This document shows, one piece after another, positions 37,062-45,873 of a DNA stretch of 64,000 nucleotides. The notes beneath the pieces were generated by a model, which made no database searches, was not told the origin of the DNA, and saw only the letters and a program-made list of their open reading frames with translations. Every line of letters begins with the position of its first letter. The first letter of the stretch is position 1. A program made the position numbers and the translations under genes. The DNA comes from Paracoccus bogoriensis (GTDB lineage: Bacteria; Pseudomonadota; Alphaproteobacteria; Rhodobacterales; Rhodobacteraceae): assembly GCF_019431455.1 (NCBI RefSeq), contig NZ_JAHYSR010000003.1, positions 62,001 to 126,000 of the forward strand. Reading direction: 5' to 3'.

Positions 37062-37276
37062 TAGCGCGGCACCGTCGGCGGCTCGGGCGGCAGGCCGATG
37101 TCGCGCCGCATATGCGGACTGAGGCGGTAGGGGTCGGGCGGCCTGGGCCGCCGCCGTCTGGGCAGAAGCAATGCCCGGATCATCGCCCATAGGACCGCCG
37201 CGCGTCCATGGCGGGCGATCAGGCGGTGAAGGGCAGGGTTCAGGCGCGAAGCCTGCGGATGCAGTTCGGCGATCAT
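37046..37276 (-). CDS. Small basic protein with RDIGL motif
   Basis: A 76-residue protein, Arg/Pro-rich, starting MIAELHPQASRLNPALHRL and containing LSPHMRRDIGLPPEPP. The L-x-x-x-RDIGL element resembles DUF1127 proteins, some of which bind RNA or influence phosphate and carbon metabolism. GAGGAG six bases before the ATG supports the start. Its 3' end overlaps plsC by 16 bases on the opposite strand. Family assignment is tentative. Confidence 0.7.
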   Translation of the reverse strand: MIAELHPQASRLNPALHRLIARHGRAAVLWAMIRALLLPRRRRPRPPDPYRLSPHMRRDIGLPPEPPTVPRYYELR

Positions 37277-37447
37277 CGTCGTCTCCTCGGCCCGGCCAAG
37301 GCGGGGCCATGTCTGGATTGCGGTCGGAAAGGCGCCATGCCGGACAGCCGCGCGAAAGCGCAGCTTCGGTGCGGGTATCAGATCGTGGCGCGGTGGGTGT
37401 GCCCGCCGTTCCGGCCCGAAACGGGCGCAGAGGGCGTATCGAAGGCC

Positions 37448-37519
37448 TCAGGCGCGGTTGCGCGAGCGGTCTTGTCGGTTCGCCTTGCGGGACGGGCGGG
37501 TTGCCTGGCGATGGATCAT
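37448..37519 (-). CDS. Candidate 23-residue basic microprotein
   Basis: An ATG at 37519 preceded by AGGAGGGG at ideal spacing opens a 23-codon frame: MIHRQATRPSRKANRQDRSR, ending NRA. The product is strongly basic. The Shine-Dalgarno is better than those of most genes in the window. Its ATG overlaps the TGA of a 40-codon Cys-rich frame. It may be a leader peptide or a real microprotein; coding status is unproven. Confidence 0.4.
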   Translation of the reverse strand: MIHRQATRPSRKANRQDRSRNRA

Positions 37520-37638
37520 CTGCGCCCCTCCTGTCTTGCAAATTGCGGGCATGGGACTGCTGGCACCATTTTGCACAGCGCGCAATTGGCCGTGCAACAG
37601 ACCGGGCAGTTTTCCCCAGCCTGTTGCCGATGGATCAC
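37516..37638 (-). CDS. Candidate 40-residue Cys-rich microORF
   Basis: A GTG at 37638 opens 40 codons with six cysteines: GENCPVCCTANCALCKM has the spacing C-x2-CC-x3-C-x2-C, which could bind a metal. There is no Shine-Dalgarno before the GTG, and the frame continues open upstream into accA in another frame. The stop overlaps the ATG of the 23-codon ORF. The shared IHRQ in both products comes from the repeated 10-base word. Low-confidence call. Confidence 0.25.
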   Translation of the reverse strand: MIHRQQAGENCPVCCTANCALCKMVPAVPCPQFARQEGRR

Positions 37639-37639
37639 A

Positions 37640-37661
37640 ATGTCGTAATGATGTCGTAATG
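37640..37661. repeat. Exact tandem 11-base repeat
   Basis: ATGTCGTAATG occurs twice without a gap (37640-37650, 37651-37661), followed by a partial TCGT. It lies 16 bases after the accA stop in the direction of transcription. Confidence 0.85.
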
Positions 37662-37676
37662 TCGTCAGGTGGCGCG

Positions 37677-38639
37677 TCAGGCGGCCAGCGCGTGGGCACC
37701 CATCGCGCGAAACTTTTCGCGCCGGTCGCGGATCAGATCGGCGGGCTTCATGCCCGACAATTCCGCCAGCATCGCGCCGATCTCGACGCCTACGGCAGCG
37801 ATGGCGGCGGCGGGATCGCGCTGCGCGCCGCCGATCGGTTCGGGGATGATTCGGTCGATCACGTCCAGCTTCTTGAGATCCTGCGCGGTCAGGCGCAGCG
37901 CCTCGGCCGCGTCGCGCATCTTTTCGGCATCCTTCCACAGGATCGAGGCGCAGCCCTCGGGCGAGATCACGGAATAGATCGAATGCTCCAGCATGGCGAT
38001 GCGGTTGGCAGTGGCGAAGGCCACGGCGCCGCCCGACCCGCCCTCGCCAATGATGACGCTGACCAACGGCACGCCGATTTCCAGGCATTTCATCGTGCAA
38101 CGCGCGATGGCTTCGGATTGGCCGCGTTCTTCGGCGCCCTTGCCTGGATAGGCGCCGGGCGTATCGACCAGCGTGATGACCGGCAGGCCGAAGCGGTGCG
38201 CCATGTCCATCAGGCGGATCGCCTTGCGATAGCCCTCGGGGCGGGCCATGCCGAAATTGTGGTGGATGCGCGATTTGGTGTCGTTGCCCTTTTCATGGCC
38301 GATCACCATGCAGGGCATCTCATTGAAGCGCGCAAGGCCAGCCATCACCGCATGATCGTCGCCAAAGGCGCGGTCGCCTGCCAGGGGCGTGAATTCGGTG
38401 AACAGCGCTTGGACATAGTCGCTGCAATGAGGGCGGTCGGCATGGCGCGCAACCAGCGTCTTGCGCCAGGGCGTCAGCGAGGCGTAAAGTTCGCCCAGCA
38501 TCTGCTGCGCCTTGGCATCCAGCGCGGCGGCCTCTTTCTCGACATCGACGGCCCCTTCGCCCTTGCGGGCCATGGCGCGAAGTTCTTCGGCCTTGGCCTC
38601 GATATCGGCAAGCGGCTTTTCGAAATCCAGATAGACCAT
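37677..38639 (-). CDS. accA: Acetyl-CoA carboxylase carboxyltransferase subunit alpha
   Basis: The alpha half of the carboxyltransferase that makes malonyl-CoA. The 320-residue protein starts [20 protein letters not shown] and contains [19 protein letters not shown]-like [33 protein letters not shown] and [10 protein letters not shown]. All are standard. It supplies malonyl-CoA to the FabH step. The gene stands alone on the strand between the spacer and the PatB-type gene 86 bases upstream. Confidence 0.97.
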   Translation of the reverse strand: MVYLDFEKPLADIEAKAEELRAMARKGEGAVDVEKEAAALDAKAQQMLGELYASLTPWRKTLVARHADRPHCSDYVQALFTEFTPLAGDRAFGDDHAVMAGLARFNEMPCMVIGHEKGNDTKSRIHHNFGMARPEGYRKAIRLMDMAHRFGLPVITLVDTPGAYPGKGAEERGQSEAIARCTMKCLEIGVPLVSVIIGEGGSGGAVAFATANRIAMLEHSIYSVISPEGCASILWKDAEKMRDAAEALRLTAQDLKKLDVIDRIIPEPIGGAQRDPAAAIAAVGVEIGAMLAELSGMKPADLIRDRREKFRAMGAHALAA

Positions 38640-38724
38640 GCGCGGCGCCCCTTGGGTTCGGATCTGGCGCTATATAGGCCGGGCCGACGCATCATGCAAC
38701 GCGCCTGACCCCTGTGACGGGCCT

Positions 38725-39909
38725 CTATTGCAGATCCGCAAAGGCGGCGGTCAGACGCTGGACCGCCTCGGCCACGCGGGCGCGCGGCGTGGCCAGGTTG
38801 AAGCGCAGGAAGTTCTCGCCTCCCGCGCCGAAGCTGGCGCCGTGATTGGCGGCAATCCGGGCCTGCCCCTCGACCCGCGCGATGAATTCGGGCGGCGCCA
38901 TGCCGGTCCCCGAGAAATCGACCCAGGCCAGATAGGTCGCCTGCAAGGGCATCGACCGCAGCCCGGGGATCGCGTTCACGCCTTGGTCGAACAGCCGCCG
39001 GTTGCCGTCCAGATAGGCGCAGAGATGGTCGATCCATTCCGCGCCTTCGGGCGAATAGGCGGCGGCGACCATGTCCATCCCCATGAAGGCGGGCGAGATG
39101 CCGCGCGCCAGAAGCGTTGCCTTGAACCGCGCCCGCAGGTCGGGATCGGCGATGATCGCATTGCCGATATGAGCGCCCGCGATATTGAAGCTTTTGGTGG
39201 CGGCGGTCAGCGTCACCAGCCGGTCGGCGATTTCGGGGATCAGGGCGGCGATCATCCGATGGCGCGGCGCGCCGGGCATGACCAGATCGCAATGGATGTC
39301 GTCGGACACAAGGATCAGGTCGTTGCGGATGCAGAAATCGGCCACCTCGCGCAGCTCGGTCTCGGACCAGACCCGGCCGCCGGGATTGTGCGGCGAACAG
39401 AGGATCAACATACGCTCGTCCCCCGTCAGCTGCGTCTGCCAGCTCTGCCAGTCCATCCGGTAGAGGCCCTGATCCAGTGCCAGAGGCAGCTCGACCAGCC
39501 TGCGCCCCGAGGCCCGGATCGTGCGGGCAAAGGCGTGATAGACCGGGCTCATCACGATGACCCCGTCGCCCGGCTGCGTCAGCGCGTCGAGCGCCATGGC
39601 AACGCCATTGACCAGCCCCGCGCAGGTCAGCACCCATTCGGGTTGGATCTGCCAGCCGTGGCGCGCCTGCATCCACCAGCAGATCGCGTCCAGATAGGGC
39701 CGGTTCGCGCCGGGATAGCCATAGATGCCGTGGGCCGCATGAGCCTCGACCGCGCGCTGGACGGCGGCGGGCGGGCGGAAATCCATGTCCGCCACCCACA
39801 TGGCGATGCCGTCATGCGGCGAGACGCCGTAATGCGCCGCCATGTCATCCCATTTGCTGCAATAAGTGCCGCGACGGTCGATGATTTCGTCAAAATCGGG
39901 GGTGGTCAC
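38725..39909 (-). CDS. PatB/MalY-type PLP C-S lyase (cystathionine beta-lyase)
   Basis: A 394-residue fold type I PLP enzyme. The N terminus DFDEIIDRRGTYCSKWDD and IAMWVADMDFRPP are characteristic of the MalY/PatB group. The PLP Lys lies in TAATKSFNIAGAHIGN, with LCSPHNPGGRVW and VSDDIHCDLV before it. Members cleave cystathionine or cysteine conjugates; specificity is not clear from sequence. It is divergent from def. Confidence 0.9.
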   Translation of the reverse strand: MTTPDFDEIIDRRGTYCSKWDDMAAHYGVSPHDGIAMWVADMDFRPPAAVQRAVEAHAAHGIYGYPGANRPYLDAICWWMQARHGWQIQPEWVLTCAGLVNGVAMALDALTQPGDGVIVMSPVYHAFARTIRASGRRLVELPLALDQGLYRMDWQSWQTQLTGDERMLILCSPHNPGGRVWSETELREVADFCIRNDLILVSDDIHCDLVMPGAPRHRMIAALIPEIADRLVTLTAATKSFNIAGAHIGNAIIADPDLRARFKATLLARGISPAFMGMDMVAAAYSPEGAEWIDHLCAYLDGNRRLFDQGVNAIPGLRSMPLQATYLAWVDFSGTGMAPPEFIARVEGQARIAANHGASFGAGGENFLRFNLATPRARVAEAVQRLTAAFADLQ

Positions 39910-39986
39910 GGGATGTCCTGTCCTTTGCCTGTCGCGGGGATTGCCGCGTTGTTGCGTCGCGCGCGAGCTTCGCCTACATGCGCGTC

Positions 39987-40508
39987 ATGAGCCTGAGACC
40001 CATCCTGATCCATCCCGATCCGCGCCTCAAGCGTGTGGCCGACCCGATTGCCCGCATCACGCCGGACATCGAGACCCTGGCCGCCGACATGATCGCGACG
40101 ATGTATGACGCGCCCGGCATCGGCCTGGCCGGCCCGCAGGTCGGCGTGTTGCAGCGCATCTTCGTGATGGACGCGACCCGCGACCCCGAGGCCGAGCCCG
40201 ATCCGATGGTTCTGGTGAACCCGGAACTGGTCTGGCGATCGGACGCGACGAATGTCTATGAGGAAGGCTGCCTGTCGATCCCCGACCAATATGCCGAGGT
40301 GACGCGCCCGGCCGAGGTCCGGCTGCGCTGGCTGGGGCTTGACGGCAAGGTTCACGAGCGCGATTTCGACGGGCTGGCCGCGACCTGCGCCCAGCATGAA
40401 CTGGATCATCTGGACGGAGTGCTGTTCATCGACCACCTCTCGGCGATCCGGCGCCAGATGATCACGCGAAAGATGCAGAAGCTCAAGCGGGACCGGGCGC
40501 GCAGCTGA
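39987..40508 (+). CDS. def: Peptide deformylase
   Basis: Removes the formyl group from nascent N termini. The 173-residue metalloenzyme has all three motifs: GIGLAGPQVG, EEGCLSIP (metal Cys) and QHELDHLDG (two metal His and the catalytic Glu). I chose ATG 39987 (MSLRPILIHPDPRLK) because relatives begin this way; ATG 39978 would add three residues. Neither has a clear Shine-Dalgarno. It heads def-def paralogue-fmt. Confidence 0.95.
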   Translation: MSLRPILIHPDPRLKRVADPIARITPDIETLAADMIATMYDAPGIGLAGPQVGVLQRIFVMDATRDPEAEPDPMVLVNPELVWRSDATNVYEEGCLSIPDQYAEVTRPAEVRLRWLGLDGKVHERDFDGLAATCAQHELDHLDGVLFIDHLSAIRRQMITRKMQKLKRDRARS

Positions 40509-40546
40509 AGCTCGCGTCGCGCCCTCTTTGGACAAGGACCAGCGCC

Positions 40547-41050
40547 ATGGCCGTGCGGCCCTTCATCCCCTATTCCGACCCGCGCCTGCATCGCCCGGCC
40601 GAGCCCGTCGAAGCCGTGAACGAGGCCGTGCGGATGATCTGGGACGACATGATCGACACGATGGAGGCGATGCCGGGCGTGGGCCTTGCCGCGCCGCAGA
40701 TCGGGATCATGCTGCGTCTGGCGGTGGTCGATGCGTCCGACAAGCGTGGTCAGGCGGTACGGATGGCCAATCCCGAGATCCTGTATGCCAGCGTTCAGTT
40801 GCGCAGCCATGACGAGGCGAGCCCCAACCTGCCCGGCGTCTGGGCGCCGGTGAAGCGGCCGCGCGCCGTCACGGTGCGGTTCCTCAACGAACAGGGGCAG
40901 ATCGAGGATCGCGATTTCGTCGGCCTGTGGGCGACCAGCGTGCAGCATCAGATCGACCATCTGGAGGGGCGGGTTTATGTGGATTATCTGACGCCCTTGC
41001 GGCGCAGGATGCTGGTCGCGAGATCGGCGAAGCTGGCGCGGAGGGGATAG
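40547..41050 (+). CDS. Degenerate peptide deformylase paralogue
   Basis: A 167-residue PDF-fold protein, 38 bases after def. Motif I is intact ([10 protein letters not shown]). Motif II is lost: where EGCLS should be, the sequence is [13 protein letters not shown] with no Cys. Motif III is HQIDH instead of HExxH, so the catalytic Glu is Gln although both His remain. It should not deformylate by the standard mechanism. The frame is clean and the start well placed (AAGGACCAGCGCC before the ATG), so it is a maintained gene rather than a pseudogene. Confidence 0.88.
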   Translation: MAVRPFIPYSDPRLHRPAEPVEAVNEAVRMIWDDMIDTMEAMPGVGLAAPQIGIMLRLAVVDASDKRGQAVRMANPEILYASVQLRSHDEASPNLPGVWAPVKRPRAVTVRFLNEQGQIEDRDFVGLWATSVQHQIDHLEGRVYVDYLTPLRRRMLVARSAKLARRG

Positions 41051-41111
41051 CGCCAGGGATTGCCTGCCCCTGGACCGCCGGGGATGTTCGGATCAAGGCA
41101 AAGGAGTGGCC

Positions 41112-42005
41112 ATGCGCGTCATTTTCATGGGGACGCCAGATTTTTCGGTTCCTGCCCTGCGCGAGATCGCCGCGCGCCATGAGATCGTGGCGGTTTATAC
41201 GCAGCCGCCCAGGGCGGCCGGGCGCGGGCAGAAGCCGCGCGTCTCGCCGGTTCAAGCGGCGGCCGAGGCTCTGGGCCTGCCGGTGCGCCATCCCGAGCAG
41301 TTGCGCGATCCGGCCGAGCAGGGCGCCTTTGCTGCGTTGGACGCGGATGTGGCGGTCGTGGTGGCCTATGGGCTGATCCTGCCGCAGCCGGTTCTGGACG
41401 CGCCGCGGCTGGGCTGTCTGAATATCCATGCCTCGATCCTGCCGCGCTGGCGAGGGGCCGCGCCCATTCAGCGGGCCATCATGGCGGGGGATGCCGAAAC
41501 GGGCGTTGCGATCATGCAGATGGAGGCCGGGCTGGATACCGGTCCGGTCCTGGCCGAGGCGCGCACGCCCATTGGCACCGAGGAGACCGCTGCCGATCTG
41601 CATGACCGTTTGTCCGGCATGGGTGCAACCTTGATCTGCGATGTGCTGGGGCGCCTGCCTCTGCCCGCTGTGCCGCAGGCGTCGGAGGGTGTCACCTATG
41701 CCTCCAAGATCCTGAAGGACGAGGCGCGCATCGACTGGACAAGGCCCGCGGCCGAGATCGACCGACAGATCCGTGGCCTGTCGCCTTTTCCCGGCGCCTG
41801 GTGCGATATCGGCGGAGAACGCGTCAAGCTGCTCCGCGCGCGGCTGATCGAGGGCGAGGGTGCGCCGGGCGAGGTTCTGGGAGGATTTCGGGTGGCCTGC
41901 GGGACAGGCGCGCTGGAAATCACCGAGGCCCAGCGTGCGGGAAAGAGGGCTATGCGTGCCGATGATCTTGTGCGCGGATGGGCGCTGCCTTTGCGTTTGG
42001 GGTAG
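41112..42005 (+). CDS. fmt: Methionyl-tRNA formyltransferase
   Basis: Formylates initiator Met-tRNA using 10-formyl-THF. The 297-residue protein begins [19 protein letters not shown] and has the catalytic region [17 protein letters not shown], then [10 protein letters not shown]. The C-terminal domain (about 205-297) carries [10 protein letters not shown]. The ATG at 41112 has AAGGAG five bases upstream; an in-frame GTG at 41106 overlaps that site and is excluded. It ends the def-def-fmt run. Confidence 0.96.
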   Translation: MRVIFMGTPDFSVPALREIAARHEIVAVYTQPPRAAGRGQKPRVSPVQAAAEALGLPVRHPEQLRDPAEQGAFAALDADVAVVVAYGLILPQPVLDAPRLGCLNIHASILPRWRGAAPIQRAIMAGDAETGVAIMQMEAGLDTGPVLAEARTPIGTEETAADLHDRLSGMGATLICDVLGRLPLPAVPQASEGVTYASKILKDEARIDWTRPAAEIDRQIRGLSPFPGAWCDIGGERVKLLRARLIEGEGAPGEVLGGFRVACGTGALEITEAQRAGKRAMRADDLVRGWALPLRLG

Positions 42006-42024
42006 GGCCGGGCAGGGCCCGGCC
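42006..42024. terminator. First hairpin between fmt and secA
   Basis: A perfect eight-pair stem, GGCCGGGC and GCCCGGCC with a three-base loop, begins at the base after the fmt stop. Confidence 0.6.
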
Positions 42025-42038
42025 TCGCGCCTGGCCGT

Positions 42039-42057
42039 GGCGGGGCTTGTCCCCGCC
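42039..42057. terminator. Second hairpin between fmt and secA
   Basis: A perfect seven-pair stem, GGCGGGG and CCCCGCC with loop CTTGT. With the first hairpin it forms a tandem pair between two convergent genes; neither has a T-tract. Confidence 0.55.
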
Positions 42058-42104
42058 CGGCGGGCGCGATCCTGTCGCGGGACGCAATCCGTCTTGCGGC
42101 GATT

Positions 42105-44822
42105 TCAGAAAGCGCCGTGGCAGTGCTTGAATTTCTTGCCCGAACCGCAGGGACAGGGTTCGTTGCGCGAGGGGTTGCCCCAGGTTGCGGGATCGGCCTC
42201 GTCGAAGCCCTCGATCAGCGGCACAGGCTTCCTTGCGTCCGAGGCAGACTGGCTGTCTGCCCCATGCGCCTGGCTCAGGCGATCCTGCGCAGCCCTCTGC
42301 TGTTCGGCCATCTGGCGCAGCATCTCTTCGCGTTCGGCATCGGTCAGCGGGCGGATCTGCGACAGGCGCTGCGTCACGTCGAAGCGCAGGCTGTCCAGCA
42401 GCGATTCGAAAAGCTGGAAGGCCTCGGTCTTGTATTCCGAGAGCGGGTCGCGCTGCGCGTAGCCGCGGAAGCCCACGACCGAGCGCAGATGTTCCAGCGT
42501 CAGCAGGTGGTCGCGCCATTTCTGGTCGATCATCTGCAGCAGCACCTGCTTTTCGACGGTCTTCATCGTCTCGGGGCCGAAGGCGGCGGCCTTTTCGGCC
42601 ATGTAGCGGTCGCTCGCTTCGGTAATCCGCTCGCGCATCACCTCTTGATCGACGCCCTCTTCCTCGGCCCACTCGACGATGGGCAGGTTCATGTTCAGTT
42701 TTTCACGAACTGCGTTTTTCAGGCCCTCGGTATCCCACTGGTCGGCATAAGTCCTGGCAGGCATGAAATCCTCGACCAGATCGTCGATGACCTGGTGGCG
42801 CATGTCGGCGGTGATCTCGCCCACTTCGTCGCTGTCCATGATCTCGCGGCGCTGGCCGAAGATGGCCTTGCGCTGATCGTTCATCACGTCGTCGAACTTC
42901 AGCAACTGCTTGCGGATGTCGAAATTGCGCCCCTCGACCTTGGCCTGGGCGCGTTCCAGCGACTTGTTCACCCAAGGGTGCACGATCGCCTCGCCTTCTT
43001 TCATGCCGAGGGTCGAGAGCACCTTGTCCAGCCGGTCAGAGCCGAAAATCCGCATCAGGTCGTCTTCCAGCGACAGGAAGAACAGCGACCTGCCCGGATC
43101 GCCCTGACGGCCCGAACGGCCGCGCAGCTGGTTGTCGATCCGGCGGCTTTCATGACGTTCGGTGCCCAGGACGAACAGGCCGCCCGACTCGAGCACCTTC
43201 TGCCTGTCGGCGGCGTGTTCGGCCTCGATCCGGGCGCGGGTGGCGTCGGGATCGGCCGAGGGATCGGCCCTCAGCGCCTCCATCACCTTCATCTCGACAT
43301 TGCCGCCAAGCTGGATGTCGGTGCCGCGTCCGGCCATGTTGGTGGCGATGGTCACCGCGCCGGGCTTACCCGCATCGGCGACGATCTGCGCCTCGGCCTC
43401 GTGCTGGCGGGCGTTCAGGACGTTATGCGCGATCCCCTCGCGGCTCAGCAGTCCCGACAGCATCTCGGATTTCTCGATGCTGGTCGTGCCGACCAGGATC
43501 GGCTGGCCCTTGGCATGAGCCTCCTTGATGGCCTCGACGACGGCGGCGTATTTTTCCTTGGCGGTGCGATAGACGCGGTCATGTTCGTCGATTCGCGCGA
43601 TGCCGCGATTGGTCGGAACCTCGACAACGCCCAGCTTGTAGATTTCCTGGAATTCCTCGGCCTCGGTCGCGGCCGTGCCGGTCATTCCGGCCAGTTTGGA
43701 ATAAAGCCGGAAATAGTTCTGGAAGGTCACGCTGGCCAGGGTCACGTTCTCGGGCTGGATATCCACGCCCTCCTTGGCCTCGATCGCCTGATGCAACCCG
43801 TCGGACAGGCGGCGGCCCTTCATCATCCGGCCGGTGAATTCGTCGATCAGCATCACCTCGCCGTTGCGGACCATGTAATGCTGATCCTTCAGGAACAGCT
43901 TGTGCGCGCGCAGCGCCTGGTTGGCGTGGTGAACGATGGTGGTCGATTCCGGGTCATAGAGCGTCTGCCCCTCGGGCAGCACCCCATCGGCCTGAAGCCG
44001 CTGTTCGAGAAACTCGTTGCCCTCTTCGGTGAAGGTGGCGTTGCGCGCCTTCTCGTCCAGCTTGTAATGCTGGTCCGTCAGAAGCGGGATATACTTGTCC
44101 AGCACGCGGTAAAGTTCCGACCGGTCCTGGCTGGGCCCCGAGATGATCAGCGGCGTGCGCGCCTCGTCGATGAGGATGCTGTCCACCTCGTCCACGATGG
44201 CGAAATTGTGGCCGCGCTGGACCATTTCGGCCACCGAGCCCTTCATGTTGTCGCGCAGATAGTCGAAGCCCAGCTCGTTATTGGTCGCATAGGTCACGTC
44301 GCAGGCATAGGCGGCGCGCTTTTCGTCCTCGGGCTGGAAAGGATAGACGACGCCGCAGGTCATGCCCAGCTGCGTATAGACCTTGGACATCCATTCCGCG
44401 TCGCGCTTGGCCAGGTAGTCGTTGACCGTGACCACATGCACGCCCTTGCCCGACAGCGCGTTCAGATAGGCCGGGAAGGTCGCGACCAGGGTCTTGCCCT
44501 CGCCGGTCTTCATCTCGGCGATGTTGCCCTGATGCAGAAAGATCCCGCCCATCAGCTGCACATCGAAGGCGCGCAGGCCAAGCGCGCGGCGCGCGCCCTC
44601 GCGGCAATTCGCAAAGGCCTCGGGCAGGATGTCGTCGAGGCTCTCGCCCCCCGCCACGCGGTTCCGGAATTCGCGCGTCTTTTCGATCAGCCCTTGGTCG
44701 GACAGCGCCTTGAACTCGGCCTCCAGCGCGTTGATTCGCGCGACAAGCGGGCGCGTGGCCTTGATCTTGCGGTCATTGGGCGTGCCAAAGACCATCTTCG
44801 CCAGATTTCCGATGCCGAGCAT
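42105..44822 (-). CDS. secA: Protein translocase ATPase SecA
   Basis: The motor of the Sec pathway. The 905-residue protein has the N-terminal [21 protein letters not shown], Walker [24 protein letters not shown], the second motor region with [10 protein letters not shown], and the C-terminal zinc motif [15 protein letters not shown] for SecB/ribosome contact. AAGGTGAC precedes the ATG at 44822; an upstream in-frame start is not family-like. It is divergent from ppiC-argJ-mutT. Confidence 0.98.
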   Translation of the reverse strand: MLGIGNLAKMVFGTPNDRKIKATRPLVARINALEAEFKALSDQGLIEKTREFRNRVAGGESLDDILPEAFANCREGARRALGLRAFDVQLMGGIFLHQGNIAEMKTGEGKTLVATFPAYLNALSGKGVHVVTVNDYLAKRDAEWMSKVYTQLGMTCGVVYPFQPEDEKRAAYACDVTYATNNELGFDYLRDNMKGSVAEMVQRGHNFAIVDEVDSILIDEARTPLIISGPSQDRSELYRVLDKYIPLLTDQHYKLDEKARNATFTEEGNEFLEQRLQADGVLPEGQTLYDPESTTIVHHANQALRAHKLFLKDQHYMVRNGEVMLIDEFTGRMMKGRRLSDGLHQAIEAKEGVDIQPENVTLASVTFQNYFRLYSKLAGMTGTAATEAEEFQEIYKLGVVEVPTNRGIARIDEHDRVYRTAKEKYAAVVEAIKEAHAKGQPILVGTTSIEKSEMLSGLLSREGIAHNVLNARQHEAEAQIVADAGKPGAVTIATNMAGRGTDIQLGGNVEMKVMEALRADPSADPDATRARIEAEHAADRQKVLESGGLFVLGTERHESRRIDNQLRGRSGRQGDPGRSLFFLSLEDDLMRIFGSDRLDKVLSTLGMKEGEAIVHPWVNKSLERAQAKVEGRNFDIRKQLLKFDDVMNDQRKAIFGQRREIMDSDEVGEITADMRHQVIDDLVEDFMPARTYADQWDTEGLKNAVREKLNMNLPIVEWAEEEGVDQEVMRERITEASDRYMAEKAAAFGPETMKTVEKQVLLQMIDQKWRDHLLTLEHLRSVVGFRGYAQRDPLSEYKTEAFQLFESLLDSLRFDVTQRLSQIRPLTDAEREEMLRQMAEQQRAAQDRLSQAHGADSQSASDARKPVPLIEGFDEADPATWGNPSRNEPCPCGSGKKFKHCHGAF

Positions 44823-44983
44823 GTCACCTTCGCAATCACGTTGTTGGGAAAGGCGCCTGTGCCGCGGGCCACTTGCCCGCACAGGCCGCATTGCCGTATC
44901 AGGGGCCTGAACGAAACGCGGCGGCGGCGCCTTCCACGGAGTTGCTCCGGGATGTAGGCCCCGCATGGCCGAGTGTCAATGTT

Positions 44984-45011
44984 GGCCCGGTCCGTCGATG
45001 CGGTCCGGGCC
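44984..45011 (+). other. Hairpin in the 5' region of the PpiC gene
   Basis: GGCCCGGTCCG (44984-44994) pairs with CGGTCCGGGCC (45001-45011), 11 positions with one T-T mismatch and a six-base loop, ending 22 bases before the start codon. No T-tract. It may shape translation or be a relic; a role is not shown. Confidence 0.4.
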
Positions 45012-45033
45012 GTGATCTGCAGGGGGTTGCGAC

Positions 45034-45873
45034 ATGCTGAAAGCGTCTTGTCTGGCACTGGCAATAGGGCTCGGGGCACTTGTGCCCGCCGCCCTGGCCG
45101 AGGAAAGCGAGGCCGACCGCGTGGTCGCCACCGTGAACGGCCAGCCGATCACCTTGGGCCAGATGATCCTGATGCGCCAGTCGATGACCGACCCGATGGC
45201 GCAGCAACTGCCCGATCAGGCGATGTGGGATCTGATGCTGGACCAGCTGATCCGCCAGACCGCCGTGGCCGAGGCCGCCCGGGACAGCGCCGGTCTGCGC
45301 GCCCAGATCGAATTGCAGCGCCGCAATGCGATGGCCACCGCCACCGTCAGTCGCCTGGCCGAGGCCGAACCCTCGGACGAGGCGATTGCGGCCGCCTATG
45401 ATCGCCTGTTCGGCAATGCCGAGCCGACGACCGAATACAACGCCGCCCACATCCTGGTCGAGACCGAGGAAGAGGCTGCCGAGATCAAGGCCCTGATCGA
45501 CGGCGGTGCCGATTTCGGCGACCTGGCCGAGCAGCGTTCCACCGGGCCTTCGGGGCCGAACCGCGGCGATCTGGGTTGGTTCTCGGCCGATCAGATGGTG
45601 CCGCCCTTTGCCGAGGCCGTGGCCGCGATGCAGCCGGGCGAGGTCTCTGATCCGGTGCAGACCGAATTCGGCTGGCACGTGATCCGGCTGGCGGAAACGC
45701 GCCTGCGCGAGGCGCCCGAACTGGCCGAAATCCGCGACCAGCTCGCGCAGATGGTCTTGCGCGAGACGGTCGAGACCGAGATTCAGCGACTCGTGTCCGA
45801 AGCCGATGTCCAGCGCGTCGAGGACATCGACCCTGCGCTGATCAATGACACCAGCCTGCTGGAGGCAGAGTGA
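45034..45873 (+). CDS. Parvulin-type peptidyl-prolyl isomerase
   Basis: A 279-residue exported foldase of the PpiC/SurA/PrsA kind. A signal peptide (about 1-22, ending ALA) is followed by a SurA-like helical N-terminal region and the parvulin domain (about 130-225) with AAHILVETEEEAAEI, FGDLAEQRSTGPSG, GDLGWFSADQMVPPF and TEFGWHVIRL. The C-terminal helix resembles the alphaproteobacterial family next to secA. GGAGG near its 3' end is the argJ ribosome site. Confidence 0.9.
   Translation: MLKASCLALAIGLGALVPAALAEESEADRVVATVNGQPITLGQMILMRQSMTDPMAQQLPDQAMWDLMLDQLIRQTAVAEAARDSAGLRAQIELQRRNAMATATVSRLAEAEPSDEAIAAAYDRLFGNAEPTTEYNAAHILVETEEEAAEIKALIDGGADFGDLAEQRSTGPSGPNRGDLGWFSADQMVPPFAEAVAAMQPGEVSDPVQTEFGWHVIRLAETRLREAPELAEIRDQLAQMVLRETVETEIQRLVSEADVQRVEDIDPALINDTSLLEAE

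Larger units (their letters stand above)
37277..37676. other. 400-base spacer between RDIGL gene and accA
   Basis: Downstream of accA on the same strand. It holds an exact tandem 11-mer, a repeated 10-base word CGATGGATCA (37509-37518 and 37628-37637) and two candidate microORFs described separately. The right part is more A/T-rich than its flanks. No clear terminator follows accA. Confidence 0.6.

Noticed and set aside
42117-44957. A 946-codon plus-strand open frame opposite secA
   Set aside because: It mirrors secA codon by codon and is Leu/His/Ala-rich without domains. High GC at third positions keeps antisense frames open.
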